Shown: in pieces, positions 23,701 to 37,930 of the stretch
Numbering within the stretch: position 1 is the first letter of the stretch
How the letters are laid out: the number at the start of each line of letters is the position of its first letter
Source: Marthasterias glacialis
Taxonomy: Eukaryota; Echinodermata; Asteroidea; Forcipulatida; Asteriidae
Length of the DNA stretch: 64,000 nt
Assembly (NCBI GenBank): GCA_911728455.2
Contig: OU452231.1
Coordinates: 1,121,001-1,185,000 of the forward strand
Direction: 5' to 3'
Notes under the pieces: generated by a model
The model's database searches: none
What the model saw: the letters and a program-made list of their open reading frames with translations, nothing else
What the model was told of the DNA's origin: nothing
Translations under genes and position numbers: made by a program

Positions 23701-25929
23701 TCATTTAAGCAAAAAACCTTCTGGAATCTCTTTGTAAATTCACTGCGTCTACCCCCAACTCCTGTGTAATTGTGGCACTGGTCTGGTGCAGCACTCTGCC
23801 TGTCATTGTCAGTGACAATATTCATCAAGCCATCCTACAACGAAGAGCAGCCACAAATAAAGACATACTGGGAGTCATTTAAAGATGCTGAAAAGCAAAA
23901 CTTTAGAAATGTGTCCCTGTGCCTAACACCATCTATCTGTTTGTGCCAGGTTGATTTATGATACATCTGTATTACCGTCTGTATTTGACGTATGGACTGT
24001 GCTTGCATCTGTTTTTGTGGAATTGTTGTCAATCTTTATCCAACATGTTGTCTGTATCCTCGTTGGACTTCACCTCAAGACAATTGTGATCTCTATTCTT
24101 TATCCCCGTGTCTTGATCTTTCCTCCCCTCTAGTTGACCCGCCGCAGGTCATCCAGGCTCTGTCCATCAATCTCACTAAACTCAATTTCCTGGCTCCTTC
24201 CTCCCTGGCCCTACAGTGTCTTCAGCCAGTTGACTAGCTCTCAAATTGAGGGAAGCAGTTTCCTCCGAGCATTTCCAGGGTTGGTTCTTTGTCTTACCAT
24301 CGATGGAGATGTTTGTAAAGGAAGGGGAGGCAGAGAGATAGAGGGATCTGTGTATATATCCATACTTGATGAGCTCTTGTAACTGGGTGGGGTCTGTGGC
24401 TTCTGGTTAAGACAGTGACTTTAAGGATCAGCTGTTGTCTGCGCAATGTCTCACACCCTCTTTGACGAAGGAGTCAACTTCTTCAATCGCCCCCCTGAAT
24501 GGACCTAAATGGGGCTTCTTTTGAATCTTGAGACCAATCTTCCTGGCTAACAGCAAACAAATATCACTCAAAATTGTACCTTTGATAGTTTTTCTTAAAA
24601 GCTGGTTCATTTCACAAGTTAGTGGTATGCACTCACCGTGCAACACTTCATTTCACCCACACAAGGAGGACAGATGGTGCTAAATATCTTGCCGTTTTTT
24701 GCCCATTGTGCGGGGGTTATTATGTAATCCCCGATTCCAAGCCTTTTTTCTTTTGTTCCAAGAAGAGGATTATGAGACATCGAGAGGCTTCCACTATTGT
24801 TCATTCATTATGTTTTTGCTCAATGGAGGCGAGTCAGAGTGAGCCGAGTTTCCAGCCTTAGTTCCTGATTGAGGAGGAATCCTCGGCCGTCGCTCACGGC
24901 CGAGGTTTTGCAATTCACGGTGCCCGAATTTGATATTTCTTGATAGAAATATGAAAAATCCTGATGCTTCAAAGATAATCTTTGTTCTCTTGTCAAGTCA
25001 AGGTTTCTTTGTACCAGCGGTACTCTCAAAGAAAAATGGTTACGGCTACTCCGACAAAAATAATCCTGTCAGGCTGGATGGGAACTATTTAATGAAACTT
25101 CAGTTCTGGTTTAGCTGACCTACTTTCACCTGGCCCTTTAACTAAAAAAAAGGAAGTGAAAGAATAAAGCATTCATATAGCACCTTTGAAAAATTGTAAC
25201 AAAGTGCTGAGAAACCAGTAGCACTGACGAAAGCCCAATCTGTTTTACAATAAGTATACTGGGTTGTAATACAACATCGTGAACCTACAGCCAATCTTGA
25301 CATTGCATACTCTGATACTTTTGATTAGCCACCAAAATACGTAAATAAGTACGTGTTCACGGAACTTTCTCATTTAAATGGCATTGTTATGTATGCCAAT
25401 TTCACGCCTATGCTGTGCACGTGGCAGTTTAACCACTCTGATTGGTCATGGGAGATTCCTGATTGACAGCCAATGATTGGCCCAATTGTGTTGGCACCCT
25501 ACTGAGCCATTGGACAGCTGCATCAATTTAAGTTCATTGAATAAGTAGGTCCCAGTTTGTGATTGCCACACATTGTTTGAATCATGCATTAGGATTATAC
25601 CAACTAGGCAGTGTCATAAACAGATCCATCTCAATCTCCGGCTGTCTGTTCAGTGTGTGTCCCCTGTGAGATTGGCAAATCCACTTGAAGGAGATCTGGA
25701 TAAGAGGATCCTTCATCTTTAAGTCGTTAGATTAGAGGAAGTTTTGCCAACACAATGGAGATATGAAGGAGGCCAATCTGGTATTTCAGATTAAAAAAAA
25801 AACACACACTTTTTATTCCTCTTCAAACTTGTTTGAATGTTTTTTATTCACCAGCGGTAGGAAATGATGACAAGAAATGGCCAGAGGTTTATTTTGAGCC
25901 TGCCCAGCCATCCCACTGTTTCCTTCAGG

Positions 25930-25998
25930 TCTCCAGTCTCCCATTCAGTTCAACCAATCCAAGGCCGAGACGGAAAATAGTCTGGCCCTGTTTTTTTT
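25930..25998. mobile_element. MITE family B fragment
   Basis: ttcagttcaaccaatccaag, then gccgagacgg and tagtctggccctg, matches the middle of the intact element at 17.9 kb. Both ends missing. Confidence 0.5.
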
Positions 25999-28900
25999 TT
26001 TAATCTGTTGCCATGATGGCTAGTTCATGTAGGTTACTTTGCTACAATAGTGTATCAAGAGCTACCATGGCAACGTGATAGGAGAAATTGTCAGATGAAT
26101 CATCCCGATGTAGTAGTTGTGATACTTCCTCAACTGTTTCTCCTTAGCGTATGCTGATTACATTATACAGTATAGAAGGAAATAGAGCATTGTTGTATCT
26201 CTTGGGAACTGTGTTACAAACACTGTTTGTGGCTGGTGCCTTGTGATATATACTCTCTTGATTCAAGTGTTGTTCGATTTTTTTTTTGGAAGACTTGTAA
26301 TGCTCTTCTTGGAACAAAGGGACAAAGGTCTGGAAACAGGGATTGCACAAAAAACCACTGCACAATAGCCCCAAATTGGCAAAATATTCAAGACCATGTT
26401 TTCTGTTTGTGTGGGTGAAGGAAAGCGTTAGACGGTGTGTTGCATGCTTAGTAGTGAGGGCAACCTTTGTTCCGGTATTCCTATTTTATACATTGGCGTG
26501 TTTCAACATCGCCTGTTCGCTGGCTCAAAAATATTTTCGTGGAAACACAGCAGCCGGCGCCAACAAGTTAATAAAAATGTCTTAACTTCTTTGGCAAGTA
26601 TGGTGGTTGAGAGTTTATAAGACATCTGCACTTGCAAATGATATGTTGCACATTTGGATGTCAAAAGCAAGGACAAGAAAATCAGGTTCATATATATATT
26701 TATATATTTTTTAGAATGACTTTATGTTATGTGGATGTAGTGGTCAGAATGCTTGGTAACCGTACCAACTTAACACCAATTGAGGTTTTAGATTAAACAA
26801 AATATTGCTTTAGTTTTTCCCACCTCCACTCAAACTGTACCATGTTTTAAAAAAATGTCTGTCATAACACTCCGTTTCAGTGCCCAGAAATAAGTTGCCC
26901 TTGATACGTCAGCAACAATCTATGGAAATAAGTCGTCAGCAGTGTTCCTCTCTTCCAACTTGAGTGGGGGGATCTATTTAGAAAATGGGTGTTTACCATC
27001 AGATGGGCATTTGCAAGGAAATTGAATTTCGGTCGGGATGCCGCTACGCAGAGGCATTAAGGAAGGGGGACTTTATTGAACACTAAGACACTCATTGTTA
27101 TACCATTTGGAGTTGAAGTTTAATCTCGTTGTAGATCAATCAGAATATAGCAAGCCAAATTAGGACAACACCCTTATGTCCTGGAGGGGGGGGGACTGTA
27201 TTTGTGATGATGAATTTAAAGGTATAACCTCTCTCTGTTTTCATAAGTGTCTGCACCAGCATATCACATCTCCTCTACAAGATAACCACTTTAATCAATG
27301 TGTTCCCTCAGACAAACAAAAACTTTGTGGGGGCAGTGCTTGCATTATATCGGTAGGTCAGTTAGTATGATTGTACCTGTACATGCACTCTTTTAGCTCA
27401 TTCTGCTGGCATAGACTGGTGGCTACTTCATTCTAAACGCCTTTACTCTATCATTGAAAGGAAAAGGCCTAAGACCTATTCATAAGATGTTAAGCCCTTC
27501 AAACATGCACATATAAAAATGTGAACTGAAGGTAAGTTTAATGTGAAGCAGATATGGTTTGTGTATTTGGATGACATCACAACAGGCTAGTGTTCCTTTC
27601 TGTGAGAATTTACTACACTTGACGAGGGTTACTCTTTTATTTAAAAAGAAAGATGTGTTTTTTTCTTCAAAATGACTCATTTCCAGAAGCAGGGAAACAA
27701 ACACATTTGTTTTTTATTAATAAAATAAAATAAGCGCACAGAAGATGTTCCAAGAATCACTGTTCATTCTTTTACTCAAAGGGGACATTGAACAGCAGCA
27801 TAGGCAATAATTTCAATATCCCCCCCCTGCAAATAAAAGAGTTTTGTCAAACTTTAGATCTGACAGCTATCAAACTTGAACTTGGCAAAATGAATCATTC
27901 ACTTGTTAGATTTATAATAGCTTTTGTGAAGTAAACTCATCTTGAAGCTTTTGACCCAACACTTAAGAGAGATCGAGATCGAGAGAGTGGGGGGGGGGGG
28001 AGCTAGTGTTATCCCCAAAACACCCCACCCATTTTCGCTGGCAAGCAGAGAATTAATTTTTAAATTATTCATCCTGTTTGCCGAAGTATTGGAACATTTT
28101 CCTGTTCCTCGTCCTCCAGGAAAATTGATAAGAATCGTTAAAAAGTGCAGATAATACTCAAGATGTTTGAGTGGCTCCCTCTGCTGAAGAGAGAGAGAGG
28201 GAGAGAGAGAGGGAGAGTTTAATGAGGGTAAAGGGAAGAGGGTGGTATGAGCATCCTTACACACAAGGATGTTGTGGCTAGACGAGGTACACTGAGCTGG
28301 GTGTTGGGCAGGGATACAGACAAATGTATTGAGATGTGAGGTCTTTATTAACTGTCTCCTCTCATTGCCCCCTTCTTGCAATGTGGGGATTGGACATCGC
28401 CCTTACACCTGACCTACTTTCCTTGACTTATTTGGTCAATCTAGCGGTCACCGCTGATGCGTCACTTTTAAAAAGTCAACAAACCTGTTGCGGGATGTTG
28501 ATATCTGTAGAATTCCAGTTTATGTAAAGGTTAACGGGTCAGCTTTAGCGTTATTCACCGGCTTTCAAATGAAAAGTTTGTTTTCTTTAGGGTACATACA
28601 CAGAAAGAGGCGTAGGAAAAAGCAGGCAGCCCTGTTAATTTGTCTAACCATCAATTGTTTTCTCCAAATTTATCTGGTTTGGTCGTTTAATCGGAAAGGA
28701 ATAACAGAATAATGGTTTGGTAGGGCCAGTGACTTTTCATTTCAGAAAAGTGCTATAGTGATGTAGTTTGAACTCCTAAACACAGGCTAAAATCACAAAA
28801 TCCAAGATGGCCACTGGATATGGTGGCCAGTTTACATTCCCACAATTCATTTAAAACTGTCATATGACACATCACCCTAACACTTTTTTGAAAGAAAAGA

Positions 28901-29059
28901 AAAGCCCCAAAACAAATGGACATTTTGTCGAAAAAGGCAAAAATGACTAATAAACATAAAAAGGTTTGACCCGGTGTCAAACAAATGGTTGCCATGGTAA
29001 CAGCTGACCCCTGATATTAACTAGTTTTTTTCTTTTGCAATATGACCCTAGATAAATAT

Positions 29060-29925
29060 TGGGAAAAGTCAGAAAGTTTGGTGGTGATCAGATTTAAAAT
29101 CTGACCAATCAGAGTTAAAATTTATGTACAAAAATATGGTATGGGGCACATTGTGCCCCCCCCTAATAGGGTTAATCATGTTCCCACAGTTCAGTTTTGA
29201 AATCAAACACTTCTCCAAACGCCCGATGTACGCTTCAGCCTTGTCTTTGATTCCTCCAAATACCGCTTTCCTCCGCACCCGAAGCTTCAGCTGTGCTCCA
29301 TCTGGCAGAGCATTGGGCAGAGCAATGCCATCGGGTTGTGTCCGCTTTCACTTCTTCATTGTTATCTTGGGACATTTCTCAAGACCAAACTGCATACTGA
29401 TGTCATTGCTATAAAACCTGACAGTCTGCACCAAAGAATCCATCTCCAACGCATTCTTTGCAAACAACTTGAAATCGTCCATGATCTGGCACCCTTCCTT
29501 CTTCATCACATGATCAGCACTCATTTTCCACAGTGGAATCTTGCCAGAATAGACAGCCATGGAGACACAGAGTCAGAAGCCTGTGAAATACCTCTTTTTA
29601 TGCCTACCTTGCCGAGACATTCCTCCGTGGCCATCACAATTGTTCTCCATGTCTTCAAGACCTCAGCAAGTAGGACGTTTTACTGCATCACCCAACCCAA
29701 CCATATCCAGACTGAGACAATCCAGGAATCCATGTATGTGATACCATGTCATAAACCTTCGTGTAATCGATCCACCCTCTCACCCCCAGTTAGTCTGTCT
29801 GTTCCTGCAGTCCTTTAGCACAGCCTTTTCGATGATAAGTTGATCTTTCCTACCTCTGGAATTGCTTTTTGCTATCTTTCTACTCTTCCAGAAACAACCG
29901 CTGGTCTTCCACATAGCAAAAGAGG
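29060..29925 (-). pseudogene. Non-LTR retrotransposon reverse-transcriptase remnant
   Basis: The minus strand carries, in order: a fragment ending K-D-Q-L-I-I-E-K-A-V (about 29.85 kb); a palm segment D-M-V-S-H-T-W-I (about 29.74 kb); G-I-K-R-G-I-S-Q-A-S-D-S-V-S-P-W-L-S-I, which is the GIxQGxxLSP block (about 29.6 kb); I-M-D-D-F-K-L-F-A-K-N, a decayed YMDD box (29482 and below); then F-G-L-E-K-C (near 29.37 kb) and a thumb-like S-K-L-N-C-G-N-M-I (about 29.17 kb). Stops and at least two frameshifts separate the blocks, and the catalytic Tyr is replaced. Block order and wording resemble R2/R4-like LINEs, but I cannot fix the clade. Confidence 0.8.
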
Positions 29926-32900
29926 TCCTCTGCAACCATCCTTGTTATTATTGAATGAGTGCTGCCATTTGGGTTTCATCAGCGACAGTTGATTGGTGTA
30001 AACTCAAACTTTCCGGTGACTTCTTAAAGGTCTACCTCACAGGGTTAACACACGAGTGTTAAACTTCACATAAGACTTGATGTTACTTGTTGTACTGTCT
30101 TTGGACTGCGTGGCGGTAGCCATACAATGAAGAGTTCAAATACACTCCTTTCTGCTTCAAAAGTCTGCATCCAATAATTTCGTCCATTTTCCATTATTGC
30201 AAAAATATTTGGCCTTGTAATGGATTTTGTTTGGGAAGAAAAGCCTCATATTAGAATAGACGGATCCATTAAGCCCTGCCCCCTTACGTGTTGACCAATC
30301 ACAGCCTTGGCTATGCCACAGAAGCCGACAAAAGTCCGACACGATAAAAATTCCATTTGAAAAATGTAAACAATGTGTGTGCGCACTTTTAGCTCTCGTT
30401 CATGTCGTGCAGTGTGGTATTAACGAGACACACATTGTGCTGCCCACGTGTACAGTGGTGATGTAGCCAATGCTGTGATTGGTCAATATGTTCAGTGGGA
30501 GGGGCTTAACGGATCGGTCTATTGGTTTGTTTATTATTATTATTATTTTTTTGCTGAAGGTCTTCCCGGCAAACTGAAGTCAGTCCATTAATGTTAATTA
30601 GAAAGATTAATGTCAGACACAAGTACATCATGGTTTATACAGCAAGTGGATGAAAAATACATTCATGGCGAAACTACCAGTGCACAGAGACGACAAGTTT
30701 ATGGCCACACCCTTCTGGGTATGATCTTCAACTGGTTTTTCTCTCTGGGAGTTATTAATTGTGTATGTGTTATTGCTGGCTTATAACACCCTGCAGGATG
30801 CAAATCATTAATGTTTTCACTCTGTCATGTCTGCATTTGGAGAGGCCCCCCTCCTATTTTCCGTGTATTTTTGTGAGAAAAAATCAGGAGAGTGGGGGAA
30901 ACAACACAATACCTGACCCCGCCCCTACCACAAAGTCTCCCAAGTAGCTGAACTAAATCATCCTGGCATGATTGTAGTGGAAACTCAAGATTGTTCCAAT
31001 AAAGCTCAATTTCCTGATATGGGAATTTCAGCGAGGTCAATGTATTTTCTAATCGGAACCATCATCAGGGCACCATTAAATGACTTGTTGTAACAATTCT
31101 CTCCCCCCCCCTCCCCATCAAAGTTTACCCACAGCATACTTCGTAGAGAATGAGTGAGATTCCCTTACATTAGGGAAATGGCTAATGTGCAAGCTGTGAG
31201 GTGGCTGAGTGAGTGCTCGTACGCTTCCCTGTCTTTGGACACAGTTGGCTGCACTTACTTCGAATGGGACGAGAGTAACAGTCTGCTACCACGGTGGAAT
31301 GGATTTCATATACCTCTGCCTTTGCTCTGATATAAAGTTGAGCAGGTGTCTGATGAACATCATTTTCAAATGAACAAGTCCTGGGACATTATATTAAAAA
31401 GATTTATTTAAATACCTGAATATCTGACATCACACTTGAGGCTTGTTAAGTCAGAAACAGGCGCGATCTCTCTCTGGTGTAAACACTTGGGTTTATTGCT
31501 TGGATACCAGTTACATCAAATCATCATCACCAATGTCTGCATGAGTGTTACAAATAAATAAACGAAATGATACAAAATATGAAAAATTTATCAAGACAGT
31601 GATGCAATGTCTTTGGTGGTTAAATGTTTTGTATGTTTGTATGTTTTTTTTTGGTGCTACATCTTAATCAGCTATCACCAACTATGATAATAAACAAAAA
31701 TAACTATTTAAAATGATATTTCTGTCACTTGTATTACTAATATAACAACTCTAAGGTACAGCAAAAAAGGTTATGCTTTAAATTTAGGGTTTGAAATTTT
31801 GTTCATTTTGTGTTTGAATTATGTGTTGCTTGGGGTAGTTTCCTCAATACTAGCCAATGCATAGTATTGTTCCTTGATTCTGACTAAGCGAATCAGATAA
31901 TGTAGATTGATTAATAAGTTACATTTGTTGGCATCAAGTCTGAACATGCCCACTCTGAATGCTTGGAGGAGGCTAGGGTTGGTTTATACACAAACTGCAA
32001 AGAGCCCATTCTGTAACTACTGATGCAGGCTTCAAAATGACTGGATGTTCGGATTGTCGTCTACTTTTTTAAAAAACAAGGTTAAATCAATTAAAGTCTA
32101 CACCATGTGTCGGAAATAATCAATAAGTCATTGGTGAAAAAGTCAAAACCTCCCCCTTCGGGAGAAAAGAAATGGCCTGGATTCTCTTTTTTAAAGTTTT
32201 TTTTTCTCTCTTGACTTCCTTGGGAGGGGTGTTGGGTGTTGATTTCCGGTGATATTTTTATCGGCGCTCACATCAGGAAGTGAAAAATGCTTTCCATCCG
32301 CAAACTCGGGAGCAATGACTTTGGAGTATGTCCATCAAGAGAATGTCAAACTGTATGAATGTTCCGTTAACGCTCCTCGGGGAAGGGGCCAATGCTTTAG
32401 CAGAATAATTCCCAAATTATAAGCTAACTGTCGTCTTCCTATTTTTTCAAGGCAGCAAAAATGCTATCAAGATGTAATAGAAACTTTGAAAGGAAAATAA
32501 GACAGACGCCCAGGAAGGCGAACAAGTGGGAGTGTCCAGACAGGAGTTCAAGCAATTGAAAAATGAATAATATTGAAAGTCTTGTATAACACATTGGTTT
32601 AGAGGATTGTACGAAAGAGTACCATGTGGCATTTGAAGTTGACTGCATGCACATTCACTCAGACTGTTTGGATTTCAAACATCTCTTCAGAAACCTAACT
32701 GTGAAACCTTTTTTGTTTTGTCATAGGAATATGTTAAAGTTTACTGTTTACTGAACATTAAAAGTTTACTGTTCCGTTTTGATACAAGTACCAAGGCGAA
32801 ACCTTACGTCGGATTCCTTTTTTGATAACTTACAAAAACTGTGTCATATCTAGACTGTTTACACTCACACCAAACCATTTACATGTATCTGATGATCAAT

Positions 32901-33010
32901 TTATTCATTGGAGTATTCTTTCCTGAATAACGTGGATGTATAAGTCTAGATTACAACTTAAACAGAGACAAATTTCTTAGCTGAGAACAACTGCTTAGTT
33001 AGTAGAAACA

Positions 33011-33310
33011 TGTTACCAGCCATGTGCTTGTAATGTATGCTGTCATGTGATTGGTTACCAGCCATGTAATGTACACTTTCATGTGATTGGTTAACAGCCA
33101 TGTAATGTATACTTTCATTGACTGGTTACCAGCCATGTAATGTACACTTTCATGTGATTGGTTACCAGCCATGTAATGTACACTTCCATTGACTGGTTCC
33201 CAGCCATGTAATGCACACTTTCGTGTGACTGGTTCCCAGCCATGTAATGTACCCTTTCATTGACTGGTTCCCAGCCATGTAATATACCCTTCCATTGACT
33301 GGTTCCTCTT
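33011..33310. repeat. 35/36-bp minisatellite 'ggttaccagccatgtaatgt'
   Basis: About eight units. Starts of 'gttaccagcc' or a variant lie at 33012, 33054, 33090, 33125, 33161, 33196, 33232 and 33268, so spacing is 42, then 35 or 36 alternating. The 36-bp units carry 'catgtgattgg' and the 35-bp ones 'cattgactgg'. The core resembles the 'accagcc' part of the gctaagca element (compare 42.41 and 51.75 kb), so the array probably grew inside such a copy. Confidence 0.75.
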
Positions 33311-33596
33311 TCATTCCTGCTGAGCAGATAACTTTGTTTAGCTTGATTTTCTGATAAACAGCTTAAAGGAATTGGGCTGCTGTTGGTCGTCAGTGCAGTC
33401 TTAAGCACATGCTGGTTCCCAGCCATGTAATGTATACTTTCATGTGATTGGTTACCAGCCATGTAATAGACACTTCCATTGACTGGTTCCTCTCTTATTC
33501 CTGCTGAGCAGATAACTTTGTTTAGCTCGATTTTCTGATAAACAGCTTAAAGGAATTGGGCTGCTATTGGTCGTCAGTGCAGTCTTAAGCACATGC
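33291..33596. repeat. 184-bp-spaced segmental duplication at the end of the minisatellite
   Basis: The segments 33291-33412 and 33475-33596 (about 122 bp each) are almost identical: both run from tccattgactggttcct through ctgctgagcagataac to cttaagcacatgc. The spacer holds two more minisatellite units. Confidence 0.8.
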
Positions 33597-34890
33597 ACAT
33601 GAAAAAACAGTTTTCTCAAGATAATGAACATGAACATGATCCATCAATTAATTAGTCAGGTTGTTTTATCCATTCACTGCACTCTTTAATCAGTTTCAGC
33701 TAATCAACATTTTGTGATGTGTCTAAAGAAATTGGCATTGCTGCATTTGAAACGGTTCCAAGTCCGTGTGCATGTGCCGTGATTTATACCCCCATTGGGT
33801 CAGTGAGGATTGAAGGAAACTCTTTAATTCAATCACGGCAATAGTAGATGAAAGATAAGAGTTTGCACGCATGACTTATCCAAAAGTTCTGTACACTTGA
33901 TAATTAAAGGATTTTGTTTTCTCTCCCCCCCCCCTACACCCCAACCCTCTTTATCTCTGTCTCTTTTCTTATTTTTATTTTGCCGAATTATCATCTCAAA
34001 TGTCAACTTTGAGCATTATACGGTTAAAAACATCCTGAAAGTTTGTTTTTCTATCGTGACAATCTTGTCATTTTGAGAAAACACAGCCAGGGCTAAAGCT
34101 AGAGTCTGGGTTGCTGGATGGGCTACCCTCAATAAAGTTGATTGTGAATAAAAAATCTTATTGATTTATACTTAAAGCGACAAAAGATGCGTACGTTCAG
34201 GAAAGGTTGCTGGGTATCAGTCACAAGAGGTATACATGACATAGCATATTGGTTGGTAACCAAATTGTGACAAGCGCGTCTTTAAATTACTTTAGATTAA
34301 TTTACCTGGGATCTTAGAAATTAAACTTTTCAAACTAACATCAAACAGATGAACCTAATGAGGAGTTCAAAATAATAAGATTACAAATTGATGGTACCTG
34401 CTTTTGTTAGGTACCTGGCTTCGTCCCGCCTGAAAAAAACAGAACTTAATTTTTTTGCCAATTCATGGTTAGACTGCTAATTGAAAATCTAGTCTTATTG
34501 AGAGTTAGTTTTTATTGCCAAACTCATCAAGGAAAACTGAAGCCCTCTGTTGTTGTCGTCAGCATTTTCCTTCTGATTTTTGTTTTGACATGTTTTGTTG
34601 CATTCATCTTTGTTGATTCAAAGTCCATCTATTTCAGTAAAGGAGGGAATAAAAAACAAAGTTGATAAAAGAAGAATAGAGTCACTGTACAATAACGGGT
34701 TAAGGTGGGTACGAGGTATGGGGGTTACTGCAAAGGATGTAGATACTGGCTTGAACTGGCAGAACACTCTTGTTTTTTGGTTTTTTACATTTTTGTTTGA
34801 ACTTTTTTTCTGTCGGCTAACAAAGCCTCACTTCCCAAGCTCACATAAACCTCAAACTTCACATATAAGAAAACTGCTTCATTAACACGA

Positions 34891-35064
34891 CCCCACTCTC
34901 TAAATGTAAAAGAGTGAAAATTTCATTCACCTGCTTGCTAGAGTGGTGTCAGTTTGGCTCTTTTGAAAGTGAAACTCACTCTTCACCACTCTTTTTGAGT
35001 GAAAGTGGAGGGAATTTCACTCTAAATCTAGTGAAAATACATGTTTTTCACTCTAAAAAGAGTC
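34891..35064. repeat. 'agagtgaaa' foldback-like element
   Basis: Contains many copies of agtgaaa and its complement ttcactc, including agagtgaaaatttcattcac near the left end and ttttcactctaaaaagagt at the right, so the ends are complementary. No coding capacity. Confidence 0.5.
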
Positions 35065-35919
35065 ATCATTCTCCATATCATCATCATTCTCCATATCCAG
35101 CGGAGGGATGTCGAGCCACCCAGTCCAAGCAATCGGAGGCAGACCACCACAGTTGTAGAGCATGTGTTTCTTGGTGTGCATCTAGCTGTTGTAACCATGT
35201 ATTTCGGGGGCGTCCTCTCGGCCTCCTCCACGCCAAGCCAGGTTGGGCTCCCCCGCGTATGTCGACACACAGTTTTAGGGCTGTGTGTGCAGAGGTTCTC
35301 TATGTGCAGTGGTCTTTCCACATATATAAATGAAAATATCATATTTAGGCCTACATCGCCCAGATGAAAAATTAGCAATGACCTCATGCTGACGGCATCA
35401 GGTGCCATATTAAGTTCATATCTTAATAAATTTGTGCCAGAATTAATTTTTTTGGAACGTACAGAATAATTTTCTTTTGAGAATATAATTGTCACAATGA
35501 AACCCTGACTTAACAAAGTAAAGACAACAACAATTCTCATAAAATGCTCCAGAATTTTTTTTTTTCTTCCGAGAAAATATGAGATGTGTTCACTGTGAAT
35601 TGCAAAAACCCTTGGCTGTAAGCCATGGCTGATTATCATCCATAGTATGGTGGGATCTCGGACTTAACGTCCATTATGCCGAATACAGTGATAAACAATG
35701 GTGGCAGCCTATCAATCTATCATAATCCCCATTAGTACAACAAAAGGATTAAGGTTTGGAATCGAGGATTACCAATTCTGTATTGTACCTTCAAGCGCAG
35801 AAAAATGTTCTTTACCAGAAAAAAGTCACTGGCCAAAACTCTGTGTAGATGTAAACTGCTTGTGACTAAATTTAGCTTTAGTAGTTTATAAATTTGGGCA
35901 CTTCTTTAATCCTCTTCTT

Positions 35920-36115
35920 AGATTTGCTTAGCGTTGAACCATCTTTCTTAACAGAAATAGGTATCTGACCAAAGTGCAGAGTTGTCATTGTACATTATTT
36001 GTGATGTACACACTGTACCCACTGCTAAGTTTTGCTTAGCAAATGATTTGTTAATAATCACTGTTTTCTGCTTACACGAGCAGAAAATCCAATCTTACTT
36101 AGCATCAGCTATCGG
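35920..36115. repeat. Fragment of the 'gctaagca' interspersed element
   Basis: Contains 'gatttgcttagcgttgaacc', 'ctgctaagttttgcttagca' and 'cttagcatcagc', in the arrangement seen at 7.47, 42.35 and 51.74 kb. Confidence 0.4.
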
Positions 36116-36854
36116 AAGGAAGGGCGGGGACCTCTAAAATGAATTCACCATCAACAAAACTGTCCCCAATGGAAGAATAGTCGGACATCCCGTCGTTATC
36201 TGCGCTGAACACGACGAAGCAACGCTTGAACCTGTTGAGGGCTTGATTGAGTGGGCCTGCTTTGGAATCCACTAGATTTCAAAATGATCGCAATGACAAA
36301 CCACAAAGTTTGTAATGCAGTATGAATGCAATGGACAGGTGGATTGTGAAGGTTGCGGTTCTTTCTTTTTTTTGCCGCTCTTGTCTTCCGGATACTCTAA
36401 TGATTATCAGCTTTGTGTTAATGAGCTTCCTCCTCATGGTTAATTGATTATTGCTGTGATTGGTAGCAATAGTGCTTAGTCCAATTAAGCCCTTTCTTAC
36501 TAATAAACCGGACAATCCACTTACCAACCTTCTTTTACCAATAAAAGAGGTGAGTAAAAAAAGCAAGAGATGCACTTGTTATTGTTCAAGCCCTGGTTAT
36601 CCAGTATAAGAGAAGGTGAGCATGTCTTCAAGTGAACAGCAGACTAGAGGCAGCATCATATATCACTACCAGGCTTAAAAATGTTGCGTGGCTTCCATGT
36701 TACAAGCTATTAAATAAGTACATGTAACTAAAGTTGATCCTCCAGCAATTGCCATGAGTGCAGCTTTGCTGTACCCCGTTTTAGAACAAGTTCAAGGCCT
36801 GTGATAGCACTGACTAGACCGAACATGATTACAAATGGAAAACAAAAATAATAC

Positions 36855-36890
36855 AAATTAGATTAGATTATATTAGATTAGATTAGATTC
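36855..36890. repeat. (TTAGA)n microsatellite
   Basis: About seven imperfect units of attag/ttaga, just before the LINE remnant at 37.0 kb. Confidence 0.7.
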
Positions 36891-37039
36891 TTATTTATTG
36901 TCCACATTTTAAAAACATAGAAACTCAACTTCCACTCGCAGTGGTAAAATGACATCCAATAATAATGACAATATGTATACACAAAAAACAGAAATTATAA
37001 AAAGATTACACCATACAAGTTTCCACCATAATCAGTCAC

Positions 37040-37720
37040 TCAGTACAATTCTTGATGTAAAATTGTCATCCTGGTTCAGAAAAACTCAACTAAAACTAAA
37101 TACATGCTCTTCTCTGGTCAAAGTTTTCTGTCAGCAGTGTCAACATTTACCATAAATCAAGTTCCTATTATTAAGTCCACTTCAAAAAAATACCTGGGTG
37201 TCGTTATTGATGACAAACACCCCTGAACAAAACATTTCTTTCATCTTGAAGTTATCTCTGAAGTCTTATAGCTCTATTCTGTAATGTCCACGGCTGCCCT
37301 GGTGCCCTACCATAACACACTCATTCTTCCTTGTCTCAGTTACTGCAATATTTTGGGTGGGCACCAGCACCACCAACAAACTTCAGTCTCTCATGTTCAT
37401 TTGTAATGACCAACAGGATAGCTACACTCTCCAAGCTTTGTGACGACACCACACGGCTACGCTTACAATTTCCAAACCAGTACTTCCAGGTACGAATACA
37501 ACCATAACCTTCTCCCACACATTGTCACCTCTTACGTCTCCTGTGTTGATGTCATAAATATGACACCAGAATTCATAATAACTTGTATCGTATGTACCTT
37601 TCACTTGCATATCATTTACCAGCAATTCACTGCGGTCTTATAATCCTTGTCAGTGGAATTCAGTTGACCATTCTGTCAATCCAGTCTCCTCTGTGGTTAG
37701 GTCTAAAATAATCTTATAAA
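37040..37720 (+). pseudogene. Non-LTR retrotransposon RT/C-terminal remnant (second type)
   Basis: + strand translations in shifting frames show S-S-W-F-R-K-T-Q-L-K-L-N-T (near 37.06-37.1 kb), K-Y-L-G-V-V-I-D-D-K (37188-37217), L-I-L-P-C-L-S-Y-C-N-I (about 37.32 kb), and a degraded W-N-S-V-D..S-V-N-P-V-S-S-V near 37.65 kb. In Jockey/CR1-type LINEs these are the 'WF..NKLxLN', 'KYLGVxID', 'LxLPxLSYCNI' and terminal 'LWNSLP..I' blocks, in that order. Stops and frameshifts show decay. It differs in type from the 29- and 59-kb remnants. Confidence 0.7.
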
Positions 37721-37930
37721 TGCTTTCTCATTTCCCATTATGTGACGGAGTTTCTTCTTTTCTCTTAATTTTGTATTTTATTTTATTTTTCCCCTTCTCT
37801 TTGCCGTAGTTTTCCAGTCACTGTCTATTTTGTGTTAATATTGTCTCTGCCCTATTAGTAGTTTTGGTTTTTGTATCGGAATTAAAAAGTGTTTTTCAAA
37901 GGCAAGCCACTACAAGAAACGATGGCTTAT

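Noticed and set aside
24134-24382. Frame open from a strong acceptor (cctcccctctag) to TAA, + strand
   Set aside because: Composition is poor on + and looks better on the minus strand, where stops interrupt it; no donor. Possibly a dead transposon piece.
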